A stretch of 64,000 bases of DNA from Isoetes taiwanensis (taxonomy: Eukaryota; Streptophyta; Lycopodiopsida; Isoetales; Isoetaceae), in contig JAJEKV010000005.1 in the NCBI GenBank assembly GCA_021234155.1, positions 6,555,216-6,619,215 of the forward strand, given 5' to 3'. A program made the position numbers and the translations under genes. A model generated the notes under the pieces. That model ran no database searches. It saw nothing but the letters and a program-made list of their open reading frames with translations, and was not told the DNA's origin. This document shows, piece by piece, positions 22,441 to 30,890 of this stretch (its first letter is position 1; every line of letters starts with the position of its first letter).

Positions 22441-24355
22441 AAGAATGCAACTACTAGAAGGTGACAATTAGAAAAATAAAGAATAAGAATAAGAATAGTT
22501 TTTTATCGTCCACTGAGACCAATCGGCCTATGGGACCCAGAAGGAGCGCAGCAAACTTATTACTGTCCGGGTTAAAAAACCCTCGCCCCGAAGGGTTTTC
22601 GAGGGAACAACCGTGGCAGTAATAAGCATGCTGTCAAACTGTACAAGTATACATCATCATGAAATAAATGTGTATGTACATGTCAAGCGCGTGCCCGAGG
22701 ACATAGCTGATCTCGCATGTCCATGACCTCCTGAAGGTATGATCCTAGCACCCGTATGGATGCCGTGCTCAATGTCACATGTAGCGGCTGGCCAGGCCTG
22801 ACCAACTTCAAAGCATAGCGTCCGGTTTGATCATATGCTGGGCAACTTTGAAGGGTATGAGATTCATCCTCAATGACTCCCATTTGGCAGCATTGACAGA
22901 GCATGTCCTGACGTGGCTCACCAATCCATCTGCCTGTCTCAATTCGAAGATGATGTGCCCCTGTGCGAATGGAGGCAATGAGTCTACGTCTTTTCATGGG
23001 CAAGTGGGGGCACATGTAGCATTGTGGGCCTCGTTCCAATGTGGGATTTATGTGGCTACCGGTAGTGTCTTTTCTTGACTGCTCAAAGTGGCATCCCAAA
23101 GCTTGCCGATGAAGCAAGCGTCAAGATATTGCCTCAAGCTATGGCAATGCCTCTGTTTGCACATGTATGCACCTGTGCTCCTGCACATTCCATCTAGCCA
23201 TCCATTGAGCTCTCTTTTCCTTCCAAAGAAGCCTTGAGGCGTTGGGCCCCATTGCCATGATATAAGCTAGTTTAGGGGGGCGCCGCGACGTCCATATTGA
23301 CCATCTTACGAAAATAGACAATGTGGCGATCAAGGGCACGCCCCTCAAGAGGCAAGAATCTGTCTCTCCTGCGGTAGAATTTGATATGGGACTGTGGACT
23401 TCACCCCTAGTGCTCGTACCAAGAAGGCTTTTCTCGCACTTTTGCTCCAATCATTCCAAGTAGCGAGGGATACTCTTGGGCCCCATACTTCAACCCCAGT
23501 ATAAAAGGGCCAGGCTCCACTAAGACCTTGAACAGGTGTGGTGATGGGTCCAATCATACAACTCCGCTCTATGACTATTGTTTTGCATTGCATATAGTGC
23601 CTTCCAGCCTGCCGTAACTCGTAGCCGTATGGATGCGTCCCAGTGCATAGTAGAGGGAAACTCCACTCCCAAATATTTGTATGTGGATGCTACTTCCATA
23701 TTCTCGCCCTCGATGGCGAAGGAGGGGATCCTACCGTCGCGAAGATGATATATGAAAACCACCTTAGTCTTGGCCAAGTTGACGAGCATATCAGTGGCTT
23801 GACAAAATGTGTATAGGGCATCGAGATGTCGTTGCATGTCTGCTGGTGTGTAAGCTAGGGGATCCACATCATCAGCATATATTAACTGCTTGATGTAAGG
23901 TGAGCCCCTTCGCCCCCATTATCAGCAAGCCAGCTCTCCAATTGATCAATGTAAAGCCCAAACAATGTTGGGGAGAGAGGGCATCCCCGGCGAACCCCAG
24001 ACTACTATCAAATGGTTGGCTTTGTCGGGCCGCAACCAATCCGAGCATCTTTCATATAGCCTATACACCGCGCATTCTCGCAAATCTCACAGAACCCCCG
24101 GTACATGTCAATCTTGCCCATAGTTTTTCCCGAGGCACAGTGCCAAATGCCTTCGCAAAATCCACGAAGCAACAATATAGATCCTGACGGCGGTTCCTGC
24201 TGTCTTCAACCAGAGTTCGCAATGTGAAGATGTGGTCAATGGTTGAGTGTCGGGGTCTGAATCCTGCATGGGTGAGGGCACAGATCTCTCTTTCTTTGTG
24301 GCGTTCGGCCAAAGACGATATCACGGTCCCTAAGATGTATCTTTGTCCTGCCTAA
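22440..24355 (-). mobile_element. LINE (non-LTR retrotransposon) fragment A, RT C-terminal half
   Basis: On the minus strand: RT motifs AGFRPRHSTIDHI, LYCCFVDFAKAF (frame 24,324-24,061), the catalytic YADD at about 23,873 in IYADDVDPL, the following LVNLAKTKVV and YKYLGV motifs (frame 23,867-23,520), and a C-terminal zinc-knuckle-like domain with CQCC...H...C (frame 23,117-22,683). It ends in a short 3' UTR with a hairpin and a tail rich in TTATTC. Several frameshifts and stops make it inactive. The 5' end is truncated near 24,355. It lies at the 3' end of the PPR remnant. Confidence 0.85.
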
Positions 24356-26533
24356 ATCAGCGCATTACCGCCATACCGATTGACGTGTACGCCGACGTAT
24401 AGCCACGCAAGTAGCGCCCTAGGGGGCAACTTGCAAGTGTGCACACATTTATCAATGTGCGCACTTTAGACCTCGAACCATTAAGTGGGCATACCAAGGG
24501 TCATAGAAACCCTAACCCTAACTGATAGCCTATGTAAGGCAACCAAACCCTAATTTTTCCTTTTTCGTCCACAGTCATTCCGAGCTATGTTTCGCGCACC
24601 CAAAGAGTCAATCCCGACTCCCAAGATCTGCCTGAGCACTCTAGCTCATCAGATTCCCTTTCCGACCGCATCCCCAAGCAAGGCAAACACATGGGCGATT
24701 GGATCGAGGAGCAAGCTGAGGACCAGGTATTTCGACAATTCAATAGCCTAATCCGCCTTCCGGGCATAGAGTTAGCATGTTTAGCCTATTGAATTGCCCA
24801 TAGCAGCCACATAGAAGCCCAGATAGCGAGCCCTAACTAAAGAACGTAACTTCTATGATGTAGATTAGATATTATTCTTTAGTTCTGTGATAATGTGGAT
24901 GGATGGATGATCTCGGTGGACTCATTGTATTGGGAAGGGGGGTAGAGACCTACAGCCTAGTAGTTGATGCTCCTAGCTAGCCTCTTTAGCACACTGTACA
25001 TTCGGCCTGTGTACAAGAACCACACCTGGTTGTGGGTGAAGGGGCCAGACTGGCTCAGAAGGAGGTTCGTGTTCTGACTCTTGAACGATCCCCCTGGTGT
25101 GTAAAGCAGGGTAGCCCTTAAGGACGAAAGTTCGCCAAAAGGCTATTTTTTAAGGGTATCGATAAATTTTGACGCTATGGTTTAGTAGGGCCCGTTATAG
25201 ATGAAAAAAATAAAATTAGCCAACTTTCTACAAACAAATCTCACTCCACGGGAAAATTCGCCACATCCACTAAGCGTCATAACTATGGATTCGCCTTATC
25301 CTCTACCCTCCTTCTCGAATATTTCTTAAGGAATCGCCTAATATTCTAGGCTTTCTTCATAACCTAATCTATTCTCCATATCCATTCAGGTACATATGAT
25401 AATTTTAAGAGTTATTTTTGTAGCTATTGTGTTTCAAATACTTCTAAGTATGTATTGGAGAGCATTTTTTTACAGACCTCCCTTTTAATAGATTTGTTTT
25501 ATCTACAAGGATAAGCCACGTTCTCATTTGCAAAGGTTAAGTTGTGGTATTGCATCATGCAACTATAGTCATAAATGTGTTTGTGTCCTTGAATAAATAT
25601 GGATGCCGATAAATAAAATTTCACCATAGAAATTGCACTTGAAAAAAAAGACACTTAAATCTTGGCAAAATAATATTAGCCATGATTCGCCTACATTTCT
25701 ATAAAAAACATTCATGTCATGAAAACTTTCGCCAGCATAACTAATCTTGCAACTCTATTATTCGCCCGACCTTCTAAATTATGCTTAGACAAATTTGGCC
25801 TTAAGGGCAACCCTGGTGTAAAGTCTACCGGGGATCACTGTGGACTAGGTCTAATGGCTTGCCACTGAGTGTGGGTAAGGCATGGGCTCGACACCCGTGG
25901 AGTGATGCGTCACTCTCCATTGGGTTCAAGTCGAATAAGGGCGGTGGCCCTCTAGTCACCTTGAGTCAGCATGTAGATCTCTGGAGGGAGTGATCCCTAC
26001 CTGCCCCATCGGAACTGGGGAGATGCAACCCAGGATAGCCGCTTTGGCTATGCATCCGGCGGGCTACAGTCAGGTCCCAACACTTTTCAGCCTACTCTGC
26101 AAAGTGTGCACAGGAGGGGCGGATGGAGTGGACTACCCTAAGCCATGTTCTCATGCCAGCCAAATCCATTGCCATGAATTCTGTCTGCAATGAACTCTGG
26201 GGACCCAAGCCGTCAGTCATTCCCTTGAGTCTGAGCCTTGGGTAGGATTCCCCATGTGATGTACTGATCTTTGTCTATGCAGATATGTGATGAGCCATCC
26301 TTCGAGATGGTTATGTGATGTTGATGTTGTATACTGACGTATGTTTACGCTTCCGCAGCTAGGTAGGCCCTGAGGAAGACAGGGTAAATGACCCCTTCAT
26401 TCTTCCCACTGGAACTCATCAAGGTTGCAGTGATACGTGGAGGGCCCTGTATCAGTATGGAGCTGGTATGGGGGATGAACTCCTGTTTGTATACGGTGCG
26501 GACACCGTATATGAGTAGGGGACGTCACAGCTG
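24356..26533 (+). mobile_element. solo-LTR-like block related to the gypsy LTR at 26.8 kb
   Basis: Shares landmarks with the 5' LTR of the downstream chromovirus: a GTTGGGAAGGGGGGTAGAGA run, GGAGATGCAACCC, GCACAGGAGGGGCGGATGGA, and an end of the form ACACCGTATA...GACGTCACA. No internal retroelement genes follow, so it reads as a solo LTR of a related family. A hAT MITE (25,107-25,815) enlarges it. The left end is uncertain because I find no target duplication. Confidence 0.6.
25099..25823. mobile_element. hAT-like MITE with 8-bp target duplications
   Basis: The element 25,107-25,815 (709 bp) has terminal inverted repeats CAGGGTAGCCCTTAAGG and CAGGGTTGCCCTTAAGG, flanked on both sides by GTGTAAAG. 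An 8-bp duplication with CAGGG ends fits the hAT superfamily. The interior is AT-rich, non-coding and carries many TTCGCC motifs near the ends, which could be transposase-binding subterminal repeats. It is non-autonomous. Confidence 0.9.
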
Positions 26534-26773
26534 CCTCTGCCCAGCCCGTCAACTGCTGCTCGAGAATCCCAGCAAGCAATTTTGCAAACACCGAACTGAC
26601 CATGATTGTTCGGTAATTGGCTGGGCAGTGCGGGTCACCTGCCTTATAGATGGGAACAACTCTGCTATTGATCCACTGCAGCAGGAAGCCTTCCTGTAAT
26701 GCCTTATTGAACAAGGCAGTCAGCACTGGTATTATGGACGGCCCTGCCCACTTAAGCAATTCTGCCTGCATAC
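26534..26773 (-). mobile_element. LINE fragment B, part 2 (RT N-terminal region)
   Basis: The minus strand encodes MQAELLKWAGPSIIPVLTAL, then VPIYKAGDPHCPANYRTI and VFAKLLAGILEQQLTGWAEA, the start of a LINE reverse transcriptase. Its upstream half is at 39,791-40,045 on the other side of the chromovirus. It ends at the LTR-like block at 26,533. Its last residues overlap in alignment with the first ones of fragment A, so A and B are probably two different LINE copies. Confidence 0.85.
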
Positions 26774-28403
26774 TGTGACGTTCCAGAGGAATATACGCTA
26801 TAAATACGTATATTCCTGGACCCGTCACCATACAAGTCTACCTAGGTAGCCTTGTATGCCTTAGAAAGTGGCAAGGGGTGCACATCTAAGTTAATTACTT
26901 AACTTAGATAACCTTAGGATAAGACCCATTTCCACATGGCCTTATCCTATTGGGAGACTGCCACACGGCCTAACCCTAGTGGTGCCACATGGCATCCTAT
27001 GTGGACCCACATCTATATTAGCTATAACCCTAACCCTAAACCTCTTTCCCTGACCTAGCACCTGAACTCTCATCTAAGTGCCCGAAACCCCGTTTCGAGC
27101 ATCGTTCGTCATAGCCTAGCCTGGAGCAGCAGCCCCTGGAAGGTGCGTATGATCGTTGAGGGAGCAAGTCTTCGAACCTCGTCAAGGAGCATGGAGACGC
27201 CAGGGATGGGAGGGAGCGCTTCTGGAGGAGGTAGGTTAATAGAGTTCATGTTAGTTCATCTGGAAGTTAGCATTCCAGATGGGTTGGTATTTCGTGTCTA
27301 GTGTAGAGCCACCCTAGAACCTTTGTTGAACATCTTGAACCCTAATCAAGGAACCCTAACTGATAGTTAGATATGTATGATTAGGTTAAGATGTTCATAT
27401 GATGTTGTTCATGATGTTTATGTGATGATGGTTGATCATATTGTTCCTCTTGTGTTGGGAAGGGGGGTAGAGACCTAGGGCCATATGTAGTATGCTCCTA
27501 GTGTAGATCCCTTAGTTCCTATTACTTGCGGCCTGTGCATAGGAACCCGCCGGGCTATGGGAGCTATGATGTGACTCAGCACCACACAACGGGGCTAGAG
27601 GCAAGATGGAGGGTGGATCCCTGCCGAGTGGGGGCTTCGGGGGATCCCATAGTGGGCTAGGCTTATGGTCGGTCACTTCGTGTGGGCCGAGCATGGGTCC
27701 GACACCTCCTGGGGCAATGGTGTCGCCCTGCCTCTCAAGAGTTGCAAGTGTCAGCTTGGCTCTTGTTTTGGGGGGTTCAGTCGGGTACGAATCGTGTGCC
27801 GACACGATTCTCTAGCCGCCCGTGGAGCCTGTAGACCCCAGGAAGGGGAGATGCAACCCTTCCTACCTCGTCGGACCAGGGAGATGCAACCTGGAGTAGT
27901 CCCGATGGGTGATGCCATGGGATTACGTGTCCGGAAGGTTAGAGTCACGCCACAGCTTGATCTAGCCCATCTGCAAAGTATGCACAGGAGGGGCGGATGG
28001 AGTGGTCAACCCTAGCCATTGTCTTATGCCAGCCCCGCCATTGTTATGATTCGGTCTGCTCTATCTTGAGGCCTATCCAGTCGGTCGACTTCCTTTCGTG
28101 TCGGAGCCCGGGTAGGACCTCTCATGTTTTATGGCATATGATTATGTTCTTTGCATCTATGGATATGCGATTGAGCTACCCTTCGAGGTAGCATATTGTA
28201 TTGTATTGCTAGTTCTGACGTGTTTATGCTTCCGCTGTGATAGGAGCCCATAGGGGAAGGGCGCGCAAGACACCTTCGTGTCCCCTTCCCGCACTACGGA
28301 GCTTCCAGAGTGCGGGATAGATGGAGGGCCTGTGCGGTTGTTGAGCCGGACGGGGGATTTCCTGCCGAGTGTGTACGGTACCGTATACTTAGCGGGGCGT
28401 CCA
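26774..28403 (+). repeat. 5' LTR of the H3-carrying chromovirus
   Basis: Begins TGTGACGTTCCAGAGGAATA and contains an early inverted repeat (GGAATATACG...CGTATATTCC). A short telomere-like stretch, CCCTAACCCTAAACC, lies at about 27,027. The right end reads GGGGCGTCCA before the primer-binding site; the 3' LTR ends in GAGCGTCACA, so the end of this copy is slightly altered. Divergence from the 3' LTR is concentrated between about 27,530 and 28,030. Confidence 0.9.
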
Positions 28404-28405
28404 AA

Positions 28406-28423
28406 TGGTATCAGAGCAATGTT
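28406..28423 (+). promoter_or_regulatory. primer-binding site, initiator tRNA-Met type
   Basis: TGGTATCAGAGCAATGTT follows the 5' LTR by two or three bases. The first 12 bases are those complementary to the 3' end of plant initiator tRNA-Met, the usual primer of chromoviruses. Confidence 0.9.
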
Positions 28424-28983
28424 CTTGGTTGACCAGGAACTAGCACTGACCATAACCATGAAAGTAGTCTAACAAGCCTATAGGAGGTGTGAAATAAATA
28501 TTTCCACCATCGAACCGCGAAAATAGGGGGAAAATTTTTTTTCTCCTAGGTAGTGGGTCAGGATTTAGGCTAAGTGTTAGACGAAGGAATGAGTAAGTCA
28601 AATTCATCTTCTAGTAAATTTGGAGTGGAAATTATGCATCTGTATCAAATTTCACCTAAAATGGGTCGAAGAATCATACCAATCGGAGACCCAGGTGAAA
28701 AATGGCGCAAATCCATAATTAGCACCTCAAACCATTAGAAAATTCGAAAATCTTAGGTATAATACGAATTAATACAGGATTAATACATATCTTAATAATC
28801 AAATAATTAGTAAATATGGTGTAATTAATAAGGGGGGCCAATAAATAGGAGTAATTATGGTGGGAGAATATTCCCAGGGACCCTCCTTTTTAAATATCTG
28901 ACACCTCATTCTCTCTCTCCAACCTTTTACCTCCACCTCTCTCTTGCTCAGCCTTACGTCACCCATTTCCTGAACCACAAGAC
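28424..28983 (+). other. untranslated leader of the chromovirus
   Basis: AT-rich sequence with no open frame of note, leading to the H3-like start codon. Multiple stops occur in all plus-strand frames. Confidence 0.6.
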
Positions 28984-29148
28984 ATGGCACGCACCAAGCA
29001 AACCTACAGGAAACCTGGCCCTAGGCCCACCCTCTCCATGGCGCAGGCAGGCCAGGCTGCGTCAAGAAGGTCCCCGAGCACCTTCTACCGGCCGCGACGA
29101 GGAGTTCCCGCCAAGCAGCGGCGGCCAGCGAATAAGACTCTTCCATGA
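28984..29148 (+). CDS. N-terminal tail of a transposon-encoded histone H3-like protein
   Basis: A 54-codon frame from ATG to TGA begins MARTKQTYRKPGPRPT. Residues ARTKQT and the RK that follows correspond to H3 residues 1-9, so the sites of Lys4 and Lys9 are kept while Ala7 is Tyr and Ser10 is Pro. QAASRRSPST aligns with the H3 segment around residues 24-32 (Lys27 position Arg). The rest is very basic. It lies on the coding strand of the element, about 490 bp upstream of the matching histone-fold frame. In this copy a stop separates them, so either splicing or frameshift damage must be assumed for one protein. No other protein family starts this way. Confidence 0.8.
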   Translation: MARTKQTYRKPGPRPTLSMAQAGQAASRRSPSTFYRPRRGVPAKQRRPANKTLP

Positions 29149-29638
29149 TGCTTTGGCAGAGCCCCAGCAGCAGCTCGTCATCAGGAGGCACGCAGAGAAC
29201 GGATGAATCTCGCCACTTGGGGCCTCGCATAATCGAGGTGGAAGAACAAAGTTGAAGAACAGGTGGAAGAGCAAAGACCACCACCAAACCAAGAAGCGGC
29301 CCTTCAAAGGCCCAAGAAGAAGGGTAAGGAGAAGGTTGCGAATGGCCGTAAGACAGGGCCGCAAGGAAGAAGAGAGAGAGAGAGAGCTGAGCCGAGGGAG
29401 CAGAGAGGCTAACTCAAGAGAAGGAACGACCGCCCTCGCACGCAATCGGCTTATTGAAGAGCCCCACGGAGGAGGAAGTGCAAGAGGAGGGAGACTCGGG
29501 AAGAGGAGGAGGAGCCGCAGAGACCCCGACAAGCAGGCCACCCTACCCTAAGTGGCCTGAGCCACCTAAGGTGGTGAAGAAACAAAAGGTAGGGGAGGGG
29601 CATTCACGGCCCGGACAGACCGCTGACTTTGCTTTAAG
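29149..29638 (+). pseudogene. broken charged linker between H3 tail and histone fold
   Basis: Plus-strand frames here switch repeatedly but each piece is rich in Lys, Arg, Glu and Pro: EEQRPPPNQEAALQRPKKKG, then EEEVQEEGDSGRGGG, then PKWPEPPKVVKKQK. This looks like one long charged linker cut by several indels. The last piece ends at AAG|GTAGGG and the histone-fold frame opens after TTTGCTTTAAG, so a 49-nt intron (29,590-29,638) is a possible alternative for that junction. Ordinary H3 has no such linker. Confidence 0.5.
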
Positions 29639-30088
29639 ATGGCGGCATACAAGGAGTACCTCCGTCGTTGGACGAGGTACAACGATTGGTACTGCCGCCA
29701 GGAGGTGCAGCGCGTTGTGGTGGGCGGCAGGCCGAAGAAGAACCAGCCCAAGCCACCCCCACCTAGACCGGAAAAACCCAAGAGGGTTCACCACGGGCCG
29801 AACAGCACGTATGCCCGGGTGTTTAGGGAGATAAGGCACTTCCAGATGTGCACGAATCTCCTGCTAAGGAAGGCGTCCTTCGAGCGTCTCCTTAGAGAAG
29901 TGATGCAGGAGTTCCGGACCGATTATAGGGTTACCCCTCTAATGACCCGGGCCCTGCAAGAGGCTGCCGAAGCAGAGCTGGTGCAGCTCTTCGAGGAAGG
30001 GAACCTCTGCGCAATCCATGCTAAGCGAGTCACCCTCATGCCGAAGGACATTCACTTAGCACGGAGGATCCGCAGGGAGAGGCCCTAG
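29639..30088 (+). CDS. histone H3-like histone-fold domain encoded by a retrotransposon
   Basis: A 149-codon frame. Residues about 1-60 are basic and Pro-rich ([18 protein letters not shown]). Residues about 60-149 match the H3 fold: alpha-N FREIRHFQ, alpha-1 [15 protein letters not shown], loop 1 TDYRV, alpha-2 [20 protein letters not shown], alpha-3 [20 protein letters not shown]. Residues needed for the H3-H3 four-helix bundle (Cys110, His113, Arg116, Asp123 equivalents) are present. Loop 1 has the length of canonical H3, not the longer loop of plant CENH3. Lys56 is Met and Lys79 is Arg. The fold is intact while the linker is broken. It would bind H4 and enter nucleosomes or the element's own DNA; that function is inferred. 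A diverged host H3 captured as cDNA is the likely source. Confidence 0.92.
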   Translation: MAAYKEYLRRWTRYNDWYCRQEVQRVVVGGRPKKNQPKPPPPRPEKPKRVHHGPNSTYARVFREIRHFQMCTNLLLRKASFERLLREVMQEFRTDYRVTPLMTRALQEAAEAELVQLFEEGNLCAIHAKRVTLMPKDIHLARRIRRERP

Positions 30089-30323
30089 GCCTCAAATTTT
30101 GTAAATATTGTTAGAAAAGTTAAATTTTCATGTAACTATGTTTCTTATTAATATAAAAGTTAATTTCCTCTGTAATTAGAAAAATGTTGGGTGCTTGAAA
30201 TTTAGGAAATAGAACCCAATTGTAGTAGAATCCTTCATAGCATGTTACAAAGATCCTAGAAATCATGACTACAACAAAATTTTGGCAAAAAAATCATCAA
30301 AAATGCTAAAATTTGGGCCAACC

Positions 30324-30386
30324 GGGTGAGACCGCGCCTAGGGCCTCTGCGTCCGCGACGCGGGCGCGTTTCGCGCGGATTCACCC
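30324..30386 (+). promoter_or_regulatory. GC-rich stem-loop, copy 1
   Basis: 63 nt from GGGTGAGACCGCGCC to GCGCGGATTCACCC form an imperfect stem, enclosing a second hairpin GCGTCCGCGACGC. Flanking TTTGGGCC and GGGCCCAAAA extend the pairing. GC content contrasts with the AT-rich surroundings. A near copy is 203 bp downstream. It lies between the H3-like gene and the 513-codon ORF. Confidence 0.7.
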
Positions 30387-30526
30387 GACTGGGCCCAAAA
30401 TCATGCTTTTAGATGTCAAATTTGCTCAAAATAAGTTGCTAATTAGGTTAGAATCAGCCCAATTAGCCATATTAGCATCTTCAATTCCCTAAATTTGACC
30501 AAAAATTGGCCCAAAATAGGCCAACC

Positions 30527-30589
30527 GGGTGAGACCGCGCCAAACGCGTCTGCGTCCGCGACGCGGAGGCCATCCGCGCGGATTCACCC
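30527..30589 (+). promoter_or_regulatory. GC-rich stem-loop, copy 2
   Basis: Same length and same paired ends as copy 1 (GGGTGAGACCGCGCC and GCGCGGATTCACCC) with the same inner hairpin, while part of the bulge sequence differs (CAAACGCGT in place of TAGGGCCT). Conservation of the paired parts with change between them suggests that RNA or DNA structure is kept. Confidence 0.7.
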
Positions 30590-30772
30590 GGGTCAGCCCA
30601 ATTTTGACCCAAATTAGCCAAATTTGACCTAACAAATTGCCATGTAGTGTTTCTAGCTTTGTTTTGCTTAAGTTTGCACTTCATGGTAGTTCATTTGGAC
30701 ACCCAGAGCCATAGAACCAAGGCCGTCTTAGGTAGGTACCTTTTTGCACGAACCCCGAGGTCACCCATAGTC

Positions 30773-30780
30773 TATAAAAA
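30773..30780 (+). promoter_or_regulatory. TATA-like box upstream of the 513-codon ORF
   Basis: TATAAAAA lies 118 bp before the ATG at 30,891 in a good context (TCTATAAAAAGAGG). It could drive a separate transcript for the downstream ORF, independent of the LTR. Confidence 0.4.
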
Positions 30781-30890
30781 GAGGTCTCATTTGTCATTTT
30801 TCCTTCTTCAGAACTGATCCCAGCCCCTTAGGCGATTTTCTGACCCTCCACCAATCTTTGCAAGCCATTTTCTATATCCTTTCCTGCTCA

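Noticed and set aside
22440-26773. One LINE split by an LTR
   Set aside because: The two LINE pieces overlap in the RT region (AKLLAGILEQQL versus RYILGTVISSL), so they are probably different copies.
27020-27045. Interstitial telomere
   Set aside because: Only two telomere-like units (CCCTAACCCTAAACC) that are part of the LTR and recur in the 3' LTR.
29062-29541. 159-codon minus-strand ORF opposite the H3 linker
   Set aside because: A shadow of the GC-rich basic linker; Leu/Ser/Pro-rich with no motif.
29639-30088. CENH3 (centromeric H3)
   Set aside because: Loop 1 has canonical H3 length, the tail starts ARTKQT, and alpha-2 lacks the CENH3-type residues; it is better called an H3-like protein.
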